DNA from: Pseudoalteromonas sp. MMG010
GTDB lineage: Bacteria; Pseudomonadota; Gammaproteobacteria; Enterobacterales; Alteromonadaceae
DNA: 64,000 bases
Reading direction: 5' to 3'
Assembly (NCBI RefSeq): GCF_018100905.1
Contig: NZ_JAGJEG010000004.1
Coordinates: 124,001-188,000, forward strand
Part shown: piece by piece, positions 26,580-36,230 of the stretch
Position numbering within the stretch: position 1 is the first letter of the stretch
Layout: each line of letters opens with the position of its first letter
The notes under the pieces: model-generated
Told to the model about the DNA's origin: nothing
The model's input: the letters and a program-made list of their open reading frames with translations, nothing else
Databases searched by the model: none
Made by a program: the position numbers and the translations under genes

Positions 26580-27076
26580 GCAAAATAAAACTTAATGACT
26601 TATCTAAACACCAAGCACAACAAGAACTAACGCATTGCTGTGTTGCTCCTCGCTGGGTTGAAGGCATGATGGCGCTTTGGCCTTTTAACACCCAAGAGCA
26701 AATTTTTACTAGCGCAGAGACTGTATGGCAACAGTTAGGTGAGAGCGATTACTTAGCCGCTTTTGAAGGTCACCCACAAATTGGGGATTTATCTACCTTA
26801 AGCAAAAAATATGCTGCAACCGCAGATAAAGCAGGCCATGAACAATCAGCAATGAGTGAAGCAGATAAACACACACTAGAGCAAATGATTCGTTTAAATC
26901 ATGCTTACTTAGAAAAGTTTGGCTTTATTTTTATTGTGTGTGCCACCGGTAAAAGTGCAGCGCAAATGCTAACACTTATCGAGCAACGCATTAATAACGA
27001 TCGTGATGAAGAACTCATGATAGCGGCTGGCGAGCAGGCAAAAATAACCAAAATTAGATTAGAGAAATTACTATGA
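26576..27076 (+). CDS. uraD: 2-oxo-4-hydroxy-4-carboxy-5-ureidoimidazoline (OHCU) decarboxylase
   Basis: The 166-residue protein belongs to the OHCU decarboxylase family: CCVAPRWVEGM near the N-terminus, the catalytic His66 in FEGHPQIGD, and YLEKFGFIFIVCATGKSA. It converts OHCU stereospecifically to (S)-allantoin, the third step from urate. The gene overlaps xdhC and uraH by 4 bp each, so translation is probably coupled. Its length is normal for the stand-alone bacterial form. Confidence 0.94.
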   Translation: MSKIKLNDLSKHQAQQELTHCCVAPRWVEGMMALWPFNTQEQIFTSAETVWQQLGESDYLAAFEGHPQIGDLSTLSKKYAATADKAGHEQSAMSEADKHTLEQMIRLNHAYLEKFGFIFIVCATGKSAAQMLTLIEQRINNDRDEELMIAAGEQAKITKIRLEKLL

Positions 27077-27417
27077 GCAAAAGCCCAATTACGTCCCATA
27101 TATTAGATACAAGCACCGGAAAACCGGCGGTAAATGTCGCTGTAGAGCTTTATAAATTAGTTGATAATGAATGGCTATTTTTAACAAAAGCAAACACCGA
27201 CGACGATGGCCGCATTACCGATTGGTTAGCACCTGATACCCTGATTGATTTTGCTACCTATAAATTAGTTTTTGACCTTGATAGCTACTACAGTAATACA
27301 ACCACAGCGGCATTTTACCCTGAAGCGCAAATTACCTTTAGATTACAAGATACTAAGCATCATCATATTCCGTTACTTCTCTCACCCTTTGGTTTTTCAA
27401 CTTACAGAGGGAGTTAA
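27073..27417 (+). CDS. uraH: 5-hydroxyisourate hydrolase (transthyretin-like)
   Basis: The 114-residue transthyretin-related protein has all catalytic residues at canonical places: His9 (SHILDTSTGKPA), Arg47 (DDDGRITDW) and His98 (HHHIPLLLSPFG), plus the terminal YRGS tetrapeptide that distinguishes the hydrolase from transthyretin. It opens 5-hydroxyisourate, the product of urate hydroxylation, to OHCU for UraD. No signal peptide is present, so it acts in the cytoplasm. Confidence 0.96.
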   Translation: MSKSPITSHILDTSTGKPAVNVAVELYKLVDNEWLFLTKANTDDDGRITDWLAPDTLIDFATYKLVFDLDSYYSNTTTAAFYPEAQITFRLQDTKHHHIPLLLSPFGFSTYRGS

Positions 27418-27419
27418 CT

Positions 27420-28775
27420 GTGAGCAACAATAATAAAAAAGTAATTTGTGGCAATATATTAGACTTTGTTGACGATCCAACCATTGCTGGTGAGCGCGCA
27501 TATCGTTACTTTGAAAAAGGCGCAATGTTAATAGAGCACGGTAAAGTTGTGAAGCTAGGCTACGAGCAAGATATTCTCAACGGGTTACACAGTGATGTAA
27601 AAGTTATACGCCACGACGCCAAACTAATTATGCCTGGAATGATCGACACCCATATTCATTTACCACAAACCGAAATGGTTGGTGCATACGGCGAACAACT
27701 CCTTTCATGGTTAACTGAGTATGCATTTCCAACCGAGAAAAAATTTGCAGACGAAGAGTACGCATCTCACGTATCTAACATCTTTTTAGATGAACTATTA
27801 CGTAACGGCACCACAACGGCATTGGTATTTGGTACGGTACATCCTCAATCAGTTAATGCTTTTTTTAAGGCGTCGCAAAAGCGCAATTTAAGAATGATAG
27901 CCGGTAAAGTGATGATGGATCGTAATTGCCCAGAAGATCTATCAGACTGCGCACAAAGCAGTTACGATGAGTCTAAAGCTTTAATCGAAAAGTGGCATAA
28001 CGTTGATAGACTGAGCTATGCAGTAACCCCTCGTTTTGCGCCCACTTCTAGCCCAGCGCAATTACAAAAGTGCAGCCAGTTATTAAAAGAATACCCCGAT
28101 GCTTACTTACATACCCATTTATCTGAAAATAAAGACGAATGCGAATGGGTCGGTAGTTTATTCCCTGATGCTCCCGATTACTTAGGGGTTTATGAACAAG
28201 CTGAGCTAGTGCGTAAGCGCTCGGTATTTGCCCATAGCATTCATTTATCTGAGCGCGAATTATGCTGCCTAAGTGATAATAATGCGGCAATTTCACACTG
28301 CTCTACGTCTAATTTATTTTTAGGCTCAGGATTGTTTGATTTAAAAGCCTGCGAAAAACATAACATTAATGTCGGTATGGGTACCGATGTAGGGGCAGGC
28401 ACTAGCTTTTCAATGTTACAAACAGGTAATGAAGCATACAAAATACAACAGCTACAAGGCGAAAAGTTTTCAGCATTTAAAGGACTTTACCTGGCTACGT
28501 TAGGTGGTGCACGTGCCCTTGATTTAGAAGGCACCATAGGTAACTTTAACCTAGGTTGCGAAGCGGACTTTATTGTCATTGATTTTGCCGCTACAGACTT
28601 TTTAGAATTTCGTTTACAACATGCTCATACGTTACATGAAAAGCTATTTGCTATTATGATGTTAGGCGATGACCGCTGTATAGAGCACACTTATATTATG
28701 GGTAACTGTATTTATCAACGTGATGCAAACAGCCCTTTTGCAGCCCCCCTTTCCCCTTCACTTACAGAGGCTTAA
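27420..28775 (+). CDS. guaD: Guanine deaminase
   Basis: The 451-residue amidohydrolase has the guanine-deaminase text MIDTHIHLPQTEMVGAYGEQ with WLTEYAFPTE, followed by metal and substrate motifs YLHTHLSENKDE, VFAHSIHLS, ISHCSTSNLFLGSG and GMGTDVGAGTSFSM. It converts guanine to xanthine and ammonia, feeding the XdhAB enzyme of the same operon. The start is GTG, supported by GAGGGAG at good spacing and only 2 bp after the uraH stop. Confidence 0.95.
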   Translation: MSNNNKKVICGNILDFVDDPTIAGERAYRYFEKGAMLIEHGKVVKLGYEQDILNGLHSDVKVIRHDAKLIMPGMIDTHIHLPQTEMVGAYGEQLLSWLTEYAFPTEKKFADEEYASHVSNIFLDELLRNGTTTALVFGTVHPQSVNAFFKASQKRNLRMIAGKVMMDRNCPEDLSDCAQSSYDESKALIEKWHNVDRLSYAVTPRFAPTSSPAQLQKCSQLLKEYPDAYLHTHLSENKDECEWVGSLFPDAPDYLGVYEQAELVRKRSVFAHSIHLSERELCCLSDNNAAISHCSTSNLFLGSGLFDLKACEKHNINVGMGTDVGAGTSFSMLQTGNEAYKIQQLQGEKFSAFKGLYLATLGGARALDLEGTIGNFNLGCEADFIVIDFAATDFLEFRLQHAHTLHEKLFAIMMLGDDRCIEHTYIMGNCIYQRDANSPFAAPLSPSLTEA

Positions 28776-28779
28776 ACCA

Positions 28780-30000
28780 ATGGAAAATTATTTATTTGAG
28801 CTTGCCCACTTAATGTTTCGCTACTTTCATGTGGTCGCAGGCATTGCATGGATTGGCGCATCATTTTATTTTGTGTGGCTTGATAACAATTTACAAACCC
28901 CGCCTCAACATAAGCAAGATATTGGGATTAAAGGCGATTTATGGGCTATACACGGCGGCGGTTTTTACGAAGTGGCTAAGTATCAAAATGGACCGCAAAA
29001 AATGCCAAGTACCCTACATTGGTTTAAATGGGAGGCTTATACTACTTGGATCAGCGGGACGCTATTATTTACCTTACTCTACTATGTAGGTGCCGATGTA
29101 TACCTGCTCGACAGCAGTAAAAGTGAATTAAGTAAATTTACCGCTATTGCCGCTTCTTTAGGGTTCATAGCCTTAGGTTATATTGGCTATCGTTTATTAT
29201 GTAAAAGCCCGCTTGTTGAAAAAGGCATTGCCTTTAGTCTTGTCGCTATTAGCCTATTAGCTCTATGGACATGGGGGGTTGATCAACTCTTTAGTGACCG
29301 AGCTGTGTATATTCACGTCGGCGCACTGATTGGTACCTGTATGGCAGGTAATGTTTATCACATCATAATGCCGGGGCAGCGTTATATGGTCAGCGAAATT
29401 GAAGCGGGTCGTATTCCAGACTCCGCCCCTGGATTAAAAGCAAAACAATGCTCTGTGCATAATAATTATGCGACCTTGCCCATCATTTTTATCATGTTAA
29501 GTAATCACTTTCCTTATACCTATAGCCACGATTTTGGTTGGCTAATCTTAATTGGCCTATTTATTATCGGGATGTGGATACGTCACTTTTTTAATTTAAA
29601 ACATCAAGGTGTAAATAAACCATCGGTATTAATAAGCGGTATAGCTGCCTTTTTAATTTTAATGTTAGCCATAGCTCCTTGGCCTAAAAACCAACAAACA
29701 ACAGTCGCCAATACAACTGCCTCTACGGATGTTGTTAGTGTAAGCGATGCACAAGCATGGCAAATTATTAATACCCATTGCACTGAATGTCACAGTGAAG
29801 CACCGCGTTCAAAAATATTTCAAACAGCTCCTTTGGGATTTAAATTAGATTCAATCGAAGCCGCTAAAAAAGTAAATGCATTAATTCATACTCGCGCCAT
29901 TATTACTAAAGATATGCCCTTTGCTAATGTGACCAAAATGACCGATGCCGAGCGAGATACTTTAGCCCTGTGGCTTGCTGATGTTAAAAAAGAGAAATAA
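28780..30000 (+). CDS. puuD: Membrane urate hydroxylase (urate oxidase) PuuD with cytochrome c domain
   Basis: The 406-residue protein has the PuuD/DUF989 membrane domain (about eight spans; RYFHVVAGIAWIGASFYFVWL at the start and HGGGFYEVAKYQ) and a C-terminal c-type cytochrome segment with the haem-binding CTECH motif (Cys334-His338) after the last span near residue 300. Known members oxidise urate to 5-hydroxyisourate and pass electrons to the respiratory chain instead of forming peroxide. This is the only urate-oxidising gene of the cluster, and the product goes to UraH. ATG 28780 has GAGG upstream; the longer frame overlaps guaD. Confidence 0.94.
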   Translation: MENYLFELAHLMFRYFHVVAGIAWIGASFYFVWLDNNLQTPPQHKQDIGIKGDLWAIHGGGFYEVAKYQNGPQKMPSTLHWFKWEAYTTWISGTLLFTLLYYVGADVYLLDSSKSELSKFTAIAASLGFIALGYIGYRLLCKSPLVEKGIAFSLVAISLLALWTWGVDQLFSDRAVYIHVGALIGTCMAGNVYHIIMPGQRYMVSEIEAGRIPDSAPGLKAKQCSVHNNYATLPIIFIMLSNHFPYTYSHDFGWLILIGLFIIGMWIRHFFNLKHQGVNKPSVLISGIAAFLILMLAIAPWPKNQQTTVANTTASTDVVSVSDAQAWQIINTHCTECHSEAPRSKIFQTAPLGFKLDSIEAAKKVNALIHTRAIITKDMPFANVTKMTDAERDTLALWLADVKKEK

Positions 30001-30002
30001 TA

Positions 30003-30935
30003 ATGACTGTAAAAAATAACGATTATCCTCGCAATTTAATTGGCTACGGTGCGCAAGTCCCCCACGCAAAATGGCCTAACAAGGCACGTATTGCCCTACA
30101 GGTTGTATTAAATTATGAAGAAGGCGGCGAAAACTGTGTACTGCATGGCGATCCTGCTGCCGAAACCTTTTTATCTGAAATAGTCAGTGCGCCTCATGTA
30201 GAAGACCGCCATATTAGTATGGAATCTATTTATGAGTATGGATCTCGTGCGGGAGTATGGCGACTGTTACGATTGTTTAAAAAATACGATATTCCAGTCA
30301 CTATTTTTGCTGTAGCGATGGCACTTGAACGCCACCCTGATGTTGCAAAAGCGTTTGTAGCCGCTGGCCACGAAATTGCGAGCCACGGCCTGCGTTGGAT
30401 TAATTATCAAAATATAGATATAAACACCGAACGCGAGCATATGCTCAAAGCTGTAGAGATTATCAAGCAGCTGACCGGCAAAAAACCTCAAGGCTGGTAT
30501 ACCGGACGAACCAGTCCTAACACGGCCGCACTGGTTGTTGAGAATGGGCCATTTTTATACGATGCCGATGACTACAGTGACGATTTACCCTTTTGGAGCA
30601 CTAAACAAGGCAAGCCTCAATTAATTGTTCCCTATACCCTTGATGTAAACGACATGCGCTTTGCGGCGGTACAAGGGTTTAATGCCGGCGACCAATTCTT
30701 TAATTATTTAAAAGATACATTTGATACTTTATATGAAGAGGGCGATCCAAATGGCGAAAATCGCCCTAAAATGATGTCAATTGGTTTACATTGTCGATTA
30801 ATTGGTCGTCCAGGACGTATTAAAGCTCTGTCACGCTTTTTTCAATACGCGCAATCGTTTGAGGGGGTTTGGTTTGCTACTCGCGCAGAAATTGCACAGC
30901 ATTGGCATGATACCCACCCTTATCAGCAAGATTAA
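30003..30935 (+). CDS. puuE: Allantoinase, polysaccharide-deacetylase type
   Basis: The 310-residue protein has the NodB-like deacetylase fold of PuuE allantoinases: NYEEGGENCVLHGD, SIYEYGSRAGVWRLLRLF, HEIASHGLRWINYQ, WYTGRTSPNT and SIGLHCRLIGRPGR. It hydrolyses allantoin to allantoate without the binuclear metal centre of AllB-type enzymes. It starts 2 bp after puuD and closes the operon; the product is used by the allantoate amidohydrolase encoded about 20 kb upstream. Confidence 0.95.
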   Translation: MTVKNNDYPRNLIGYGAQVPHAKWPNKARIALQVVLNYEEGGENCVLHGDPAAETFLSEIVSAPHVEDRHISMESIYEYGSRAGVWRLLRLFKKYDIPVTIFAVAMALERHPDVAKAFVAAGHEIASHGLRWINYQNIDINTEREHMLKAVEIIKQLTGKKPQGWYTGRTSPNTAALVVENGPFLYDADDYSDDLPFWSTKQGKPQLIVPYTLDVNDMRFAAVQGFNAGDQFFNYLKDTFDTLYEEGDPNGENRPKMMSIGLHCRLIGRPGRIKALSRFFQYAQSFEGVWFATRAEIAQHWHDTHPYQQD

Positions 30936-30960
30936 GTCTCATTCTTATTAAACACTCAAT

Positions 30961-30998
30961 AAAAAAGGGTTAACTAAACAGTTAACCCTTTTTTATTT
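30961..30998. terminator. Bidirectional terminator between puuE and ygiQ
   Basis: Perfect 15-bp arms AAAAAAGGGTTAACT and AGTTAACCCTTTTTT with a 4-nt loop. The A and T runs serve the converging puuE and ygiQ transcripts. Confidence 0.92.
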
Positions 30999-31008
30999 GT
31001 TATTGCCT

Positions 31009-33210
31009 TTATCGTGCTCTTTGCTTATTACCACCGACTTTAGGCTTGGTATTCGCTTTTTTAAATTGGCTAAACCCAGTATGTCGCGTTAATGCCGGAC
31101 GCGCACTTTTTCCTTTTGTATGCTTACTTCCCTTTACTTGTTTTTCATCGCGGCCTTCTTCGGGCACTAAACAATTAGGCCCTTTACCAATAAGTTTTGC
31201 TTTACCCATTTTTCGTAAAGCTTCACGGATCATTGGCCAGCCTGATGGATCATGATAGCGTAAAATAGCTTTATGTAATCGACGTTGACGTGCCCCTTTA
31301 GGTACCGCAACTTGTTCCGTATTATTTTTAATATTACGTAATGAGTTCATTTCGGTATGGTAAATAGTGGTCGCATTTGCCATTGGCGAAGGATAAAAGT
31401 TTTGCACCTGATCTAACTTAAAATCATTCGATTTAAGCCACAGTGCCATATTCACCATATCTTCATCTTTTGTCCCTGGATGCGCCGAAATAAAGTAAGG
31501 GATTAAATACTGTTTTTTACCCGCTTCTTTCGAATACTTATCAAATAACGCTTTAAACTGATCGTATGCTCCCATGCCCGGTTTCATCATTTTTGATAAT
31601 GGACCGTCCTCTGTATGCTCTGGTGCAATTTTTAAATAGCCGCCCACATGGTGTGTCACCAACTCTTTAACATAACGAGGGTCTTGCACTGCTAAGTCGT
31701 AACGCACACCAGAGGCTATCAATATTTTTTTTACGCCTTTTACTTCACGGGCTTTTTTATATAAGTCGATAGTCGGTGTATGATCGGTATCCATGTGTTT
31801 ACATATATCAGGGTACACACACGATAAACGCCTACAGGTACTTTCAGCTTTTTTACTGGTACAGCGTAGTTTATACATGTTGGCTGTTGGTCCACCTAAA
31901 TCAGAAATAACCCCAGTAAAGCCAGGGACTTTATCTCTGATCTGTTCTATTTCATCAATAATAGATTCTTGTGAACGGCTTTGAATAATTCGCCCTTCAT
32001 GCTCTGTAATAGAACAAAACGAGCACCCACCAAAACACCCACGCATTATATTTACCGACGTTTTTATCATGTCGTAAGCAGGAATTTTTGCATCACCATA
32101 ACTTGGATGTGGAATACGTTGATAAGGTAAACCAAATACATCATCCATTTCATGAGTTTCTAATGGAAATGCAGGCGGGTTAACCCAAATAGAACGATCA
32201 CCATGGCGTTGAAATAACGCTCTAGCACAACCAGGGTTTGTTTCTTGGTGTAAAATTCGCGAAGCATGGGCATATAAAGGTTTGTTAACACTTACTTGCT
32301 CAAAAGCGGGAAGTTTTACATAGGTTTTTTCCCATGGTTTAGGGCGAGCCGGTTGAATGGTAATTGGCTTTGCTGCTTCGGCTTGTAAATCAATGCCTGC
32401 TTTTTTAAATTCAGATTTGCTACAGCCTACATCATCAGCCCCGTACGGGTTTGGGATAGGGTCAATTTTACCTATTTTATCAATTGCTGTTGAATCGCTA
32501 CCTCGCCAACCTACTAACGGTTCTTTACGAATAACGGCTGTACCGCGAATATCTTGGATTGTATCCATCGTTTCGCCACCAGCAATACGATGAGCCACTT
32601 CAACTAATGGACGCTCTGCATTACCATAAATTAAGATATCGGCTTTAGCATCAAATAAAATACTACGGCGAACCTTCTCTTGCCAATAATCGTAATGAGC
32701 AATACGGCGTAAACTGGCTTCTATTCCGCCAATAACAATCGGCACACCTTTATAAGCTTCGCGCACACGTTGTGAATAAATCATGACTGCACGGTCTGGG
32801 CGTTTACCACCAACATTACCAGGCGTATAAGCATCATCATGACGCATACGCTTTTCAGCGGTGTAGCGGTTAATCATCGAATCCATATTGCCGGCGGTTA
32901 CACCAAAAAATAAATTGGGTTTACCTAATGCCATAAACGCATCTTTAGAGTGCCAGTCTGGCTGAGCAATAATCCCTACTCTAAAGCCTTGCGCTTCAAG
33001 TACACGGCCAATAACCGCCATACCAAAGCTTGGATGGTCAACATATGCATCACCGCTAATGATAATAATGTCACAGCTATCCCAGCCAAGTGCATCCATT
33101 TCTTCACGGGTGGTAGGTAAAAATGGGGCGGTGCCGTAACATTCTGCCCAATATTTAGGGTAGGAAAATAACGCACGTTCAGCTTGCAGAGGGCTCATAG
33201 TTTTGACCAT
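31009..33210 (-). CDS. ygiQ: YgiQ-family radical SAM protein
   Basis: The protein of about 733 residues matches YgiQ (UPF0313): an N-terminal domain with [21 protein letters not shown] and [10 protein letters not shown], a radical SAM core with the cluster motif CFGGCSFC ([20 protein letters not shown]) and a basic C-terminal tail rich in Lys and Arg. The function is not established; the text suggests a radical SAM enzyme with a cobalamin-binding-like N-terminal fold. The ATG at 33210 or the one at 33198 may be used, neither with a clear ribosome site. It ends at the shared terminator with puuE and has no functional link to the purine genes that I can see. Confidence 0.93.
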   Translation of the reverse strand: MVKTMSPLQAERALFSYPKYWAECYGTAPFLPTTREEMDALGWDSCDIIIISGDAYVDHPSFGMAVIGRVLEAQGFRVGIIAQPDWHSKDAFMALGKPNLFFGVTAGNMDSMINRYTAEKRMRHDDAYTPGNVGGKRPDRAVMIYSQRVREAYKGVPIVIGGIEASLRRIAHYDYWQEKVRRSILFDAKADILIYGNAERPLVEVAHRIAGGETMDTIQDIRGTAVIRKEPLVGWRGSDSTAIDKIGKIDPIPNPYGADDVGCSKSEFKKAGIDLQAEAAKPITIQPARPKPWEKTYVKLPAFEQVSVNKPLYAHASRILHQETNPGCARALFQRHGDRSIWVNPPAFPLETHEMDDVFGLPYQRIPHPSYGDAKIPAYDMIKTSVNIMRGCFGGCSFCSITEHEGRIIQSRSQESIIDEIEQIRDKVPGFTGVISDLGGPTANMYKLRCTSKKAESTCRRLSCVYPDICKHMDTDHTPTIDLYKKAREVKGVKKILIASGVRYDLAVQDPRYVKELVTHHVGGYLKIAPEHTEDGPLSKMMKPGMGAYDQFKALFDKYSKEAGKKQYLIPYFISAHPGTKDEDMVNMALWLKSNDFKLDQVQNFYPSPMANATTIYHTEMNSLRNIKNNTEQVAVPKGARQRRLHKAILRYHDPSGWPMIREALRKMGKAKLIGKGPNCLVPEEGRDEKQVKGSKHTKGKSARPALTRHTGFSQFKKANTKPKVGGNKQRAR

Positions 33211-33290
33211 CAAATAACAAAAGGCGCAAATTATACACTAATTGCAACTGATTGCTTTAGTGTTATTACGCTTAAGCATGTTAATTTTAA

Positions 33291-35480
33291 TTAATTAGCT
33301 TGTTTAATAAATTCTAGTAATGCATTTTCGGGCATGGGTTTAGCATACAAAAAGCCTTGTACTTCATTGCATCCTAACTGTTGTAAGAATGAAGCTTGCG
33401 CTTGTGTTTCAACGCCTTCGGCTATCGTTCTTAAACCTAACTTAGCGCCTAATGCGATAACCATAGCAGCAATATCACCGTTGTCTTTTTCTGGTAGGTC
33501 TTTAATAAACGCACGATCTATTTTTAGCCTATCAGCAGGTAAATTTTGTAAGTAGCTTAATGACGAATACCCTGTACCAAAATCATCTATAGCCACTTCA
33601 ATACCGGTGCTTTTTAATTCATTTAAACTATCTATTACTGAGCCTAACTCATCCATTAATACACTCTCGGTTACCTCAAGTTCAATATTTTTAGGGGCTA
33701 CATTATATTTTTTTAAGGTATCTGTAACCTGCTTAGCATAACCTTTCACTTTAAATTGCGGCACCGATACATTAACCGCAATACATATTTCAAAACCTAA
33801 ACTTTCTAGGCGCTTTTGCTGCAAACACGCTTGCTCTAATACCCATTGGCCTATTTCAATGATCAGTCCTGCATCTTCGGCTAATGGAATAAATATGGCA
33901 GGTGAAATATAACTGCCATCTCGAGAGCGCCAACGTAATAAAGCTTCACAGCCAAATACCGATAAATCTTTTAAATTAAACTGTGGTTGATACCACACCT
34001 CTAATCTTTGGCTTTCAAAATCTTGTCTTAATTCGCGGATCATCTGTAACCGCAACGCAATATTTTTTTGCATTTGGCTTTGAAAATACACCCCCTCTTC
34101 TTTGCTTTCTTTTTTAGCTTGGTTTAGCGCGATATAAGCTAACTTTAAGGTTTCTGCGCCACTGTGTTGAAAATCATGTTGATGACACAACCCCATTTTA
34201 AAACCAATAGGTAATATATGCTCTCCAACGATAAAAGAAGGCCTTAAATTCTCTATAAAACAGCATTGACTAAATTTATCTTTTGCAATAACTAGCCCAA
34301 AAATATCGGCACCTATACGAGAAAGTAATTGTGCATCGGGGAGTAGCTTTTGTAGGCGATGTACAATAGCAATTAATAAGGCATTTCCTACTTCTTGGCC
34401 TAAGCCATTATTGATATCTGAAAACCCCATAACATCAAGTAACACTAAAACACTCTTATTGTCGTTCTCATGGTAATGAGAGGCTAAGTTTTCAATGAAG
34501 TTAATACGATTAGCAATACCGGTTAATCCATCTTTATAGGCGGCATCACGTAATTTATTAAATAAACCCACGTTTTCTAGCGCGACACTCACACTGGTTA
34601 AAAATATTTCTGCAAACTTCACCTGCAGCGCTGAAGGAGGATGATCGCACTGAATATAAATACCCGCAGTGCGTTGTGCGCTTTTAAAAATAAAGAGTGC
34701 ACCATCGTGGTCAAATACATGCTGATCATTTTTAAATTTATGCGCTAGATTATTTACAACGTCATGGCTTATCTCGCCTAATTTTAAGCCAGCATATTGC
34801 TCAAAGCCTTCACACCCGCCTAATACGGTTATTGCTTCATCATCTTGTAATTGCTTACAGATTAAGCCTTTAGGTTCGCACGCTAAAATGACAGCTAAAT
34901 AATCAATAATATTTTTACACAGTACCTTTACATCTTTTAAGCTTAAAATGGCCTTAGAAGCACTTAATATGGTGTTCATTGCTTCACTTTGATACTCAAG
35001 CTGACAAACTTGTTGATATGAGCGTAATGCCGTAATCAATGACGTTACTAACTTATCACGAGTTAATTCTGTTTTAGTTTTATAATCATTAATATCAAAT
35101 TCGCGTATTACTTTTTGCTCTGGGCAATTACCTGCTTGTCCAGTTCGTAAAATTATTCTCACTGTTTGGTTGTTTAATTCTTCTCGGATCCACTTAGCCA
35201 GCTTTAACCCAGCATCATCAGTCTCCATAACGACATCAAGAAAGATAACCGCAATATCAGAAGATGCCTTTAGTATATTGATAGCCTCTGCACTTGAGTG
35301 TGCATTATGAAAGCGTAATCCTGCTCCAGAAAATTCAATACCCGTTAAGGCAAGCTTAGTGACGGTATGAATTTCTGGTTCATCATCAACAATTAATACA
35401 TCCCAAAATGCTGTTGGTTCAACAACTTCTGGGTAATCACTTTCTTGAAAAAGTAAAAAATCATTTTCGGATGATGGCAT
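33291..35480 (-). CDS. Response regulator with REC, DUF3369, degenerate GGDEF and EAL domains
   Basis: The 729-residue cytoplasmic protein has a receiver domain (residues about 25-150, LIVDDEPEIH and VIFLDVVMETDD with the phospho-Asp), a DUF3369 sensor segment (about 155-320), a GGDEF domain whose signature reads GADIF (RIGADIFGLV), so probably inactive, and an intact EAL domain (CEALLRWRS, VNVSVPQF, LEVTESVLMDE, IDDFGTGYSSL, AEGVETQAQ). The net activity is expected to be c-di-GMP hydrolysis under phosphorelay control. AAGGAGAG precedes the ATG. No cognate histidine kinase is adjacent. Confidence 0.92.
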   Translation of the reverse strand: MPSSENDFLLFQESDYPEVVEPTAFWDVLIVDDEPEIHTVTKLALTGIEFSGAGLRFHNAHSSAEAINILKASSDIAVIFLDVVMETDDAGLKLAKWIREELNNQTVRIILRTGQAGNCPEQKVIREFDINDYKTKTELTRDKLVTSLITALRSYQQVCQLEYQSEAMNTILSASKAILSLKDVKVLCKNIIDYLAVILACEPKGLICKQLQDDEAITVLGGCEGFEQYAGLKLGEISHDVVNNLAHKFKNDQHVFDHDGALFIFKSAQRTAGIYIQCDHPPSALQVKFAEIFLTSVSVALENVGLFNKLRDAAYKDGLTGIANRINFIENLASHYHENDNKSVLVLLDVMGFSDINNGLGQEVGNALLIAIVHRLQKLLPDAQLLSRIGADIFGLVIAKDKFSQCCFIENLRPSFIVGEHILPIGFKMGLCHQHDFQHSGAETLKLAYIALNQAKKESKEEGVYFQSQMQKNIALRLQMIRELRQDFESQRLEVWYQPQFNLKDLSVFGCEALLRWRSRDGSYISPAIFIPLAEDAGLIIEIGQWVLEQACLQQKRLESLGFEICIAVNVSVPQFKVKGYAKQVTDTLKKYNVAPKNIELEVTESVLMDELGSVIDSLNELKSTGIEVAIDDFGTGYSSLSYLQNLPADRLKIDRAFIKDLPEKDNGDIAAMVIALGAKLGLRTIAEGVETQAQASFLQQLGCNEVQGFLYAKPMPENALLEFIKQAN

Positions 35481-35639
35481 CTGCTCTCCTTTATGGCTAA
35501 GATGGTACGCATAATATAAATAAATTAATAAGTTAATTAGCGACGATTAAACATATATAAGTCACTCTACTTATTACTATAGTCGATTAATATTTAGTTT
35601 TTTAAATCATAATTAATTAATCATTTAAAAGGCACGCTT

Positions 35640-36230
35640 ATCAAACTACTTAAACTAACTTTAAAAACAGTATTTATTTTATTACTCGTAATCATTGTCA
35701 TAGGCTTACTTTTGCCTCAGCATTACCAAGCACAAAAATCAGTAACCATCGAGGCCGATAGAAAAGCAATTAGCTCATTAATAAGTGATTTTAACCATTG
35801 GAAAAAATGGTCTCCATGGCATAAGGTTGATCCAACAATTAAGTTTACTTTAGGTGAACCTAATAGCGGGCTCGGTGCCCATCAAACATGGCAAAGCCAA
35901 TGGGGTTTTGGTGAAATGACAATCACGACTATCTCAGAAAATAAAATCTCATTTAATATTTTATTTAATCAAGATCATATAATTAATGCGACAATAACCC
36001 AGCAAGCTAACGGCGCTGCTGTCGATGTTATTTGTCACGTAGAAGGCCAAGCAAACACCCCATTTTTATCTGGGTATATGGCGTTATTAAGTGAATATGT
36101 GTTAACAAACACCATTACTTTAGGGCTTAACAATATAAAAACCGTCGCTCAACTTGAGCATGAAAAACAAAAACAAAATCCCCCCGAAGATCCAATGCAA
36201 CCTGCAATCACACAGGTAAATTCACTATGA
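35640..36230 (+). CDS. SRPBCC-family membrane-anchored protein with apparent AUC start
   Basis: The protein (about 196 residues) has one N-terminal membrane segment (LLKLTLKTVFILLLVIIVIG) followed by a polyketide-cyclase-like SRPBCC domain (SVTIEADRKAISSLISDFNH, WKKWSPWHK). Relatives start with Met-Lys just before the membrane segment. Here the frame has no ATG, GTG or TTG between the upstream stop at 35610 and TTG 35712, which lies after the segment. ATC at 35640 has AAAAGG 7 nt upstream and sits where the family Met would be, so I favour it. TTG 35712 would give a 172-residue soluble form. The gene overlaps the next one by 4 bp. No ligand is known. Confidence 0.7.
   Translation: MKLLKLTLKTVFILLLVIIVIGLLLPQHYQAQKSVTIEADRKAISSLISDFNHWKKWSPWHKVDPTIKFTLGEPNSGLGAHQTWQSQWGFGEMTITTISENKISFNILFNQDHIINATITQQANGAAVDVICHVEGQANTPFLSGYMALLSEYVLTNTITLGLNNIKTVAQLEHEKQKQNPPEDPMQPAITQVNSL

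Noticed and set aside
28829..29089. 86-codon alternative frame inside puuD
   Set aside because: puuD has intact motifs in the other frame; no evidence for an overlapping gene.
31009..33210. ygiQ as part of the purine region
   Set aside because: It is convergent with puuE behind a strong bidirectional terminator and has no purine-related motif.
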